Source: Promethearchaeota archaeon (GTDB lineage: Archaea > Asgardarchaeota > Lokiarchaeia > Sigynarchaeales > SOKP01). From it: a stretch of DNA of 7,307 nt. Shown here one piece after another: positions 6,083 through 7,307 of the stretch (its first letter is position 1; each line of letters begins with the position of its first letter). Below the pieces are notes generated by a model. It did no database searches, was not told where the DNA came from, and was given only the letters and a program-made list of their open reading frames with translations. The translations under genes were made by a program, and so were the position numbers. The stretch is taken from NCBI GenBank assembly GCA_019057735.1, contig JAHLWV010000104.1:1-7307 (forward strand). Direction: 5' to 3'.

Positions 6083-6388
6083 TTAAATATCTAAAGTTCT
6101 CAATTTTTTGGAAAGATTTTTCCTTCTCAAAATCTTCATGAAATCGACTTCGCTTTGCCTTAATCTACCTAAAAAGGAATCCAACTTGTCAAAATTGTTA
6201 AACCAATGCTCTTCTCCATTAACAATTATTTTTACGCCTTTTCTTTTTGTGTTAATGATGGCATAGATTCCGCCGATTTCTGAATCATGTTTTATAAAAA
6301 CTTTTTCCCCTTCCAACTTTCCAACCTTCTCGTTTCCCTTCTTAGCCCAGAAATCATGCTTAAGAAGGTAACTTCTATACATGCTCAT
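6083..6388 (-). CDS. Unrecognised 101-residue basic protein
   Basis: A soluble-looking protein with Lys-rich ends. Residues about 22-60 read like alternating beta strands (KLEGEKVFIKHD, GGIYAIINT, GVKIIVNGEEHWF), followed by a helical part (FDKLDSFLGRLRQSEVDFMK) and a Lys/Arg-rich tail (RRKNLSKKLR). This suggests a small beta-barrel-like domain with a basic C-terminal extension, possibly nucleic-acid binding, but I recognise no family. There is no Cys and no membrane segment. The start is uncertain: GTG 6400, ATG 6388 and ATG 6382 are in frame, and a GTGTGTGTG run precedes the ATG. An AAAGG-like sequence (6404-6408) lies upstream of GTG 6400. The 3' end is 197 bases before the DUF6512-like gene on the same strand, so co-transcription is possible but not evident. 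Confidence 0.6.
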   Translation of the reverse strand: MSMYRSYLLKHDFWAKKGNEKVGKLEGEKVFIKHDSEIGGIYAIINTKRKGVKIIVNGEEHWFNNFDKLDSFLGRLRQSEVDFMKILRRKNLSKKLRTLDI

Positions 6389-6787
6389 TTTATCACACAC
6401 ACGACCTTTAATTTTTATTTGTTATACAAGAATCATCGTGGTATTCGTAATGATGACCCTTTAAGTAGTATCCAAATAATATAAAATTAGGTTCAGTAAT
6501 AGAACCGTGTGTTATCTATATTATATCCGCATATTACGTAAATTTTAATTTACTCATATTACTCAGATACTCTATAAAACAAAAAACACCAAAGTAGTAT
6601 ATAAATAACAAAGTAAACGGAAATACGGTAAATACTGAAAAAAATTATGGTAAGGTCGATTTCCATTGCAAGTTTGTATTATAGTCACGATTATTCTCAA
6701 TAAGAAATCAATTTAAATAGTCGCGAAATAAATAGTAAGTAAGCAATTTATATGGCTTTTAGGGATTAAGTGAGGTATTCATTAAAA
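6389..6787. other. Intergenic spacer between divergent small genes
   Basis: No gene is supported here. Near the left end, the AT-rich elements TGTATAAC (6421-6428, minus strand) and AAATTAAAGG further downstream could drive the leftward gene. A small stem GGTTC/GAACC with a 7-base loop lies at 6490-6506. TACTC occurs three times at intervals of 8-9 bases (6551, 6560, 6568). Near the right end, TTTAAATA (6712-6719) and TTTATAT (6748-6754, +) are candidate TATA boxes for the rightward gene. The only other frames are very short, such as the 18-codon one from ATG 6647. Confidence 0.4.
6748..6754 (+). promoter_or_regulatory. TATA-like element for the 95-residue ORF
   Basis: TTTATAT predicts transcription start near 6776, about a dozen bases before ATG 6788. 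The alternative TTTAAATA at 6712-6719 would start RNA near 6742 and allow use of GTG 6770. Confidence 0.3.
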
Positions 6788-7075
6788 ATGATGACTGAAT
6801 GTGATTTTTACATGAATCTTTACGATGATTTTATTGAAACTGGAAATAACGAAAACGATAAGATTTTATGGAAAACGTATAAAATTATCGATTTGATGAA
6901 AATCACTCCCGAAAAGGATACTAGTGGATTTATGGAGAATGGCTTGAGAATGATTATGCTTTTTTTTAAGCATTTTAAATTAAGTTCGTGTGATATTTGT
7001 AGTAATGATTTATTCGACACAGCTTTTAATGAGAAAGAAGAATTAAGGCTTATTTTACAAAAAGAATTTACCTGA
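6788..7075 (+). CDS. Unrecognised 95-residue acidic protein
   Basis: This protein appears mainly helical and soluble. The acidic N-terminus (MMTECDFYMNLYDDFIETG) is followed by helices around ILWKTYKIIDLMKI and MENGLRMIMLFFKHFKL. A CDIC pair (about 75-78) and an acidic/basic C-terminal helix ending KEFT complete it. One CxxC alone is not enough to claim metal binding. I do not recognise a family. The start could be GTG 6770, with AGGG five bases upstream, or ATG 6788, with GAGGT at 6772-6776; ATG is preferred. The final eight bases overlap the end of the convergent PUA gene. The long open frame and the tail-to-tail arrangement support it as a real gene. Confidence 0.5.
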   Translation: MMTECDFYMNLYDDFIETGNNENDKILWKTYKIIDLMKITPEKDTSGFMENGLRMIMLFFKHFKLSSCDICSNDLFDTAFNEKEELRLILQKEFT

Positions 7076-7307
7076 ACTCCTTCTCAAAAGCCCAAACGTT
7101 ATCTTGTATTGTATGCAGGTTTTTTACTACTTTACCAGAATTTTTGTCTTCCATTTCTTTAGCATCAAACATTGCCTTTCCTATAGCTAAAGCTCGATCG
7201 TGATTCTCGTCCACAATTACGACTATATTGCCTTTTTTTATCGAGGGTTCAATATGTGTAATTCCTGGTCTCATCACATCCGCAGCGTTTGTTACAAAAC
7301 GTATGGC
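7068..7307 (-). CDS. MCT-1/Tma20-like PUA-domain protein, C-terminal part (enters from the right edge)
   Basis: The last 79 residues of a leftward gene whose 5' part lies beyond the window. The segment is a PUA domain. It opens with AIRFVTNAADVMRPGI, matching the AIKFVLSGANIMCPGL strand-and-turn of human MCT-1. Next come the strands NIVVIVDENHDRALAIGKA, then an acidic helix (DAKEMEDKNSGK). The end, VKNLHTIQDNVWAFEK, parallels the IENIHYLNDGLWHMK end of MCT-1. Eukaryotic MCT-1 works with DENR in ribosome recycling and re-initiation; archaeal relatives are presumed to bind tRNA or the small ribosomal subunit. An internal GTG/ATG pair (7277/7274) should not be taken as the start, because the domain clearly continues upstream of it. 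Confidence 0.82.
   Translation of the reverse strand, partial: AIRFVTNAADVMRPGITHIEPSIKKGNIVVIVDENHDRALAIGKAMFDAKEMEDKNSGKVVKNLHTIQDNVWAFEKEFR

Noticed and set aside
6490..6506. GGTTC/GAACC stem resembling part of a tRNA arm
   Set aside because: The loop sequence does not fit a T-loop, and no acceptor, D or anticodon arm can be built around it.
6787..6798. ATGATGACTGA resembling C and D boxes of a C/D guide RNA
   Set aside because: The C-like and D-like boxes directly abut with no guide spacing, no second box pair is near, and the bases are the start of an ORF.
1..7307. CRISPR array, insertion sequence or long direct repeats
   Set aside because: No regularly spaced repeats, transposase frame or terminal inverted repeats were seen on reading both strands.

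Overview
This 7.3 kb window looks like chromosomal DNA from an Asgard archaeon, probably of the AT-rich Lokiarchaeia type. The evidence is a Rab/Ras-type small GTPase with eukaryote-like signatures, the C-terminal PUA domain of an MCT-1/Tma20-like translation factor, strongly AT-rich intergenic DNA, TATA-like archaeal promoters ahead of most genes and an oligo-T terminator. The lineage is inferred from gene content, because no rRNA gene is present.

Layout from left to right. (1) The N-terminal part of a HAD-family phosphatase runs leftward off the window (1-214, -). (2) A 375-base spacer carries back-to-back promoters and a possible gene relic. (3) Five rightward genes follow: a 48-residue small protein (590-736), an SCP2-like lipid-binding protein (885-1304), a 12-helix MFS transporter (1440-2855), the Rab-like GTPase (3019-3561) and a long-form tryptophanase (3689-5308). 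(4) Two leftward genes come next: a DUF6512-like membrane protein (5355-5885) and an unrecognised 101-residue protein (6083-6388). (5) A 399-base spacer, a rightward 95-residue orphan (6788-7075), and the leftward MCT-1-like PUA protein entering from the right edge (7068-7307) close the window.

The rightward genes are separated by roughly 120-160 bases, and a TATA-like element can be found in each gap. They therefore look mainly like single-gene transcription units and not one operon. No shared pathway is evident. Tryptophanase would break L-tryptophan into indole, pyruvate and ammonium. The MFS carrier has no recognisable substrate and is separated from tryptophanase by the GTPase gene, so linking the two is speculation.

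No mobile element, CRISPR array, tRNA or rRNA was seen, and I found no clear multi-gene novel system. The points most worth following are the GTPase (Glu at the catalytic Gln position, SKTD in place of NKxD, no lipidation Cys), the extra segment of about 44 residues in the tryptophanase, a bulged 12-bp hairpin between two leftward genes, two start-less frames that may be gene relics, and several unrecognised small proteins.
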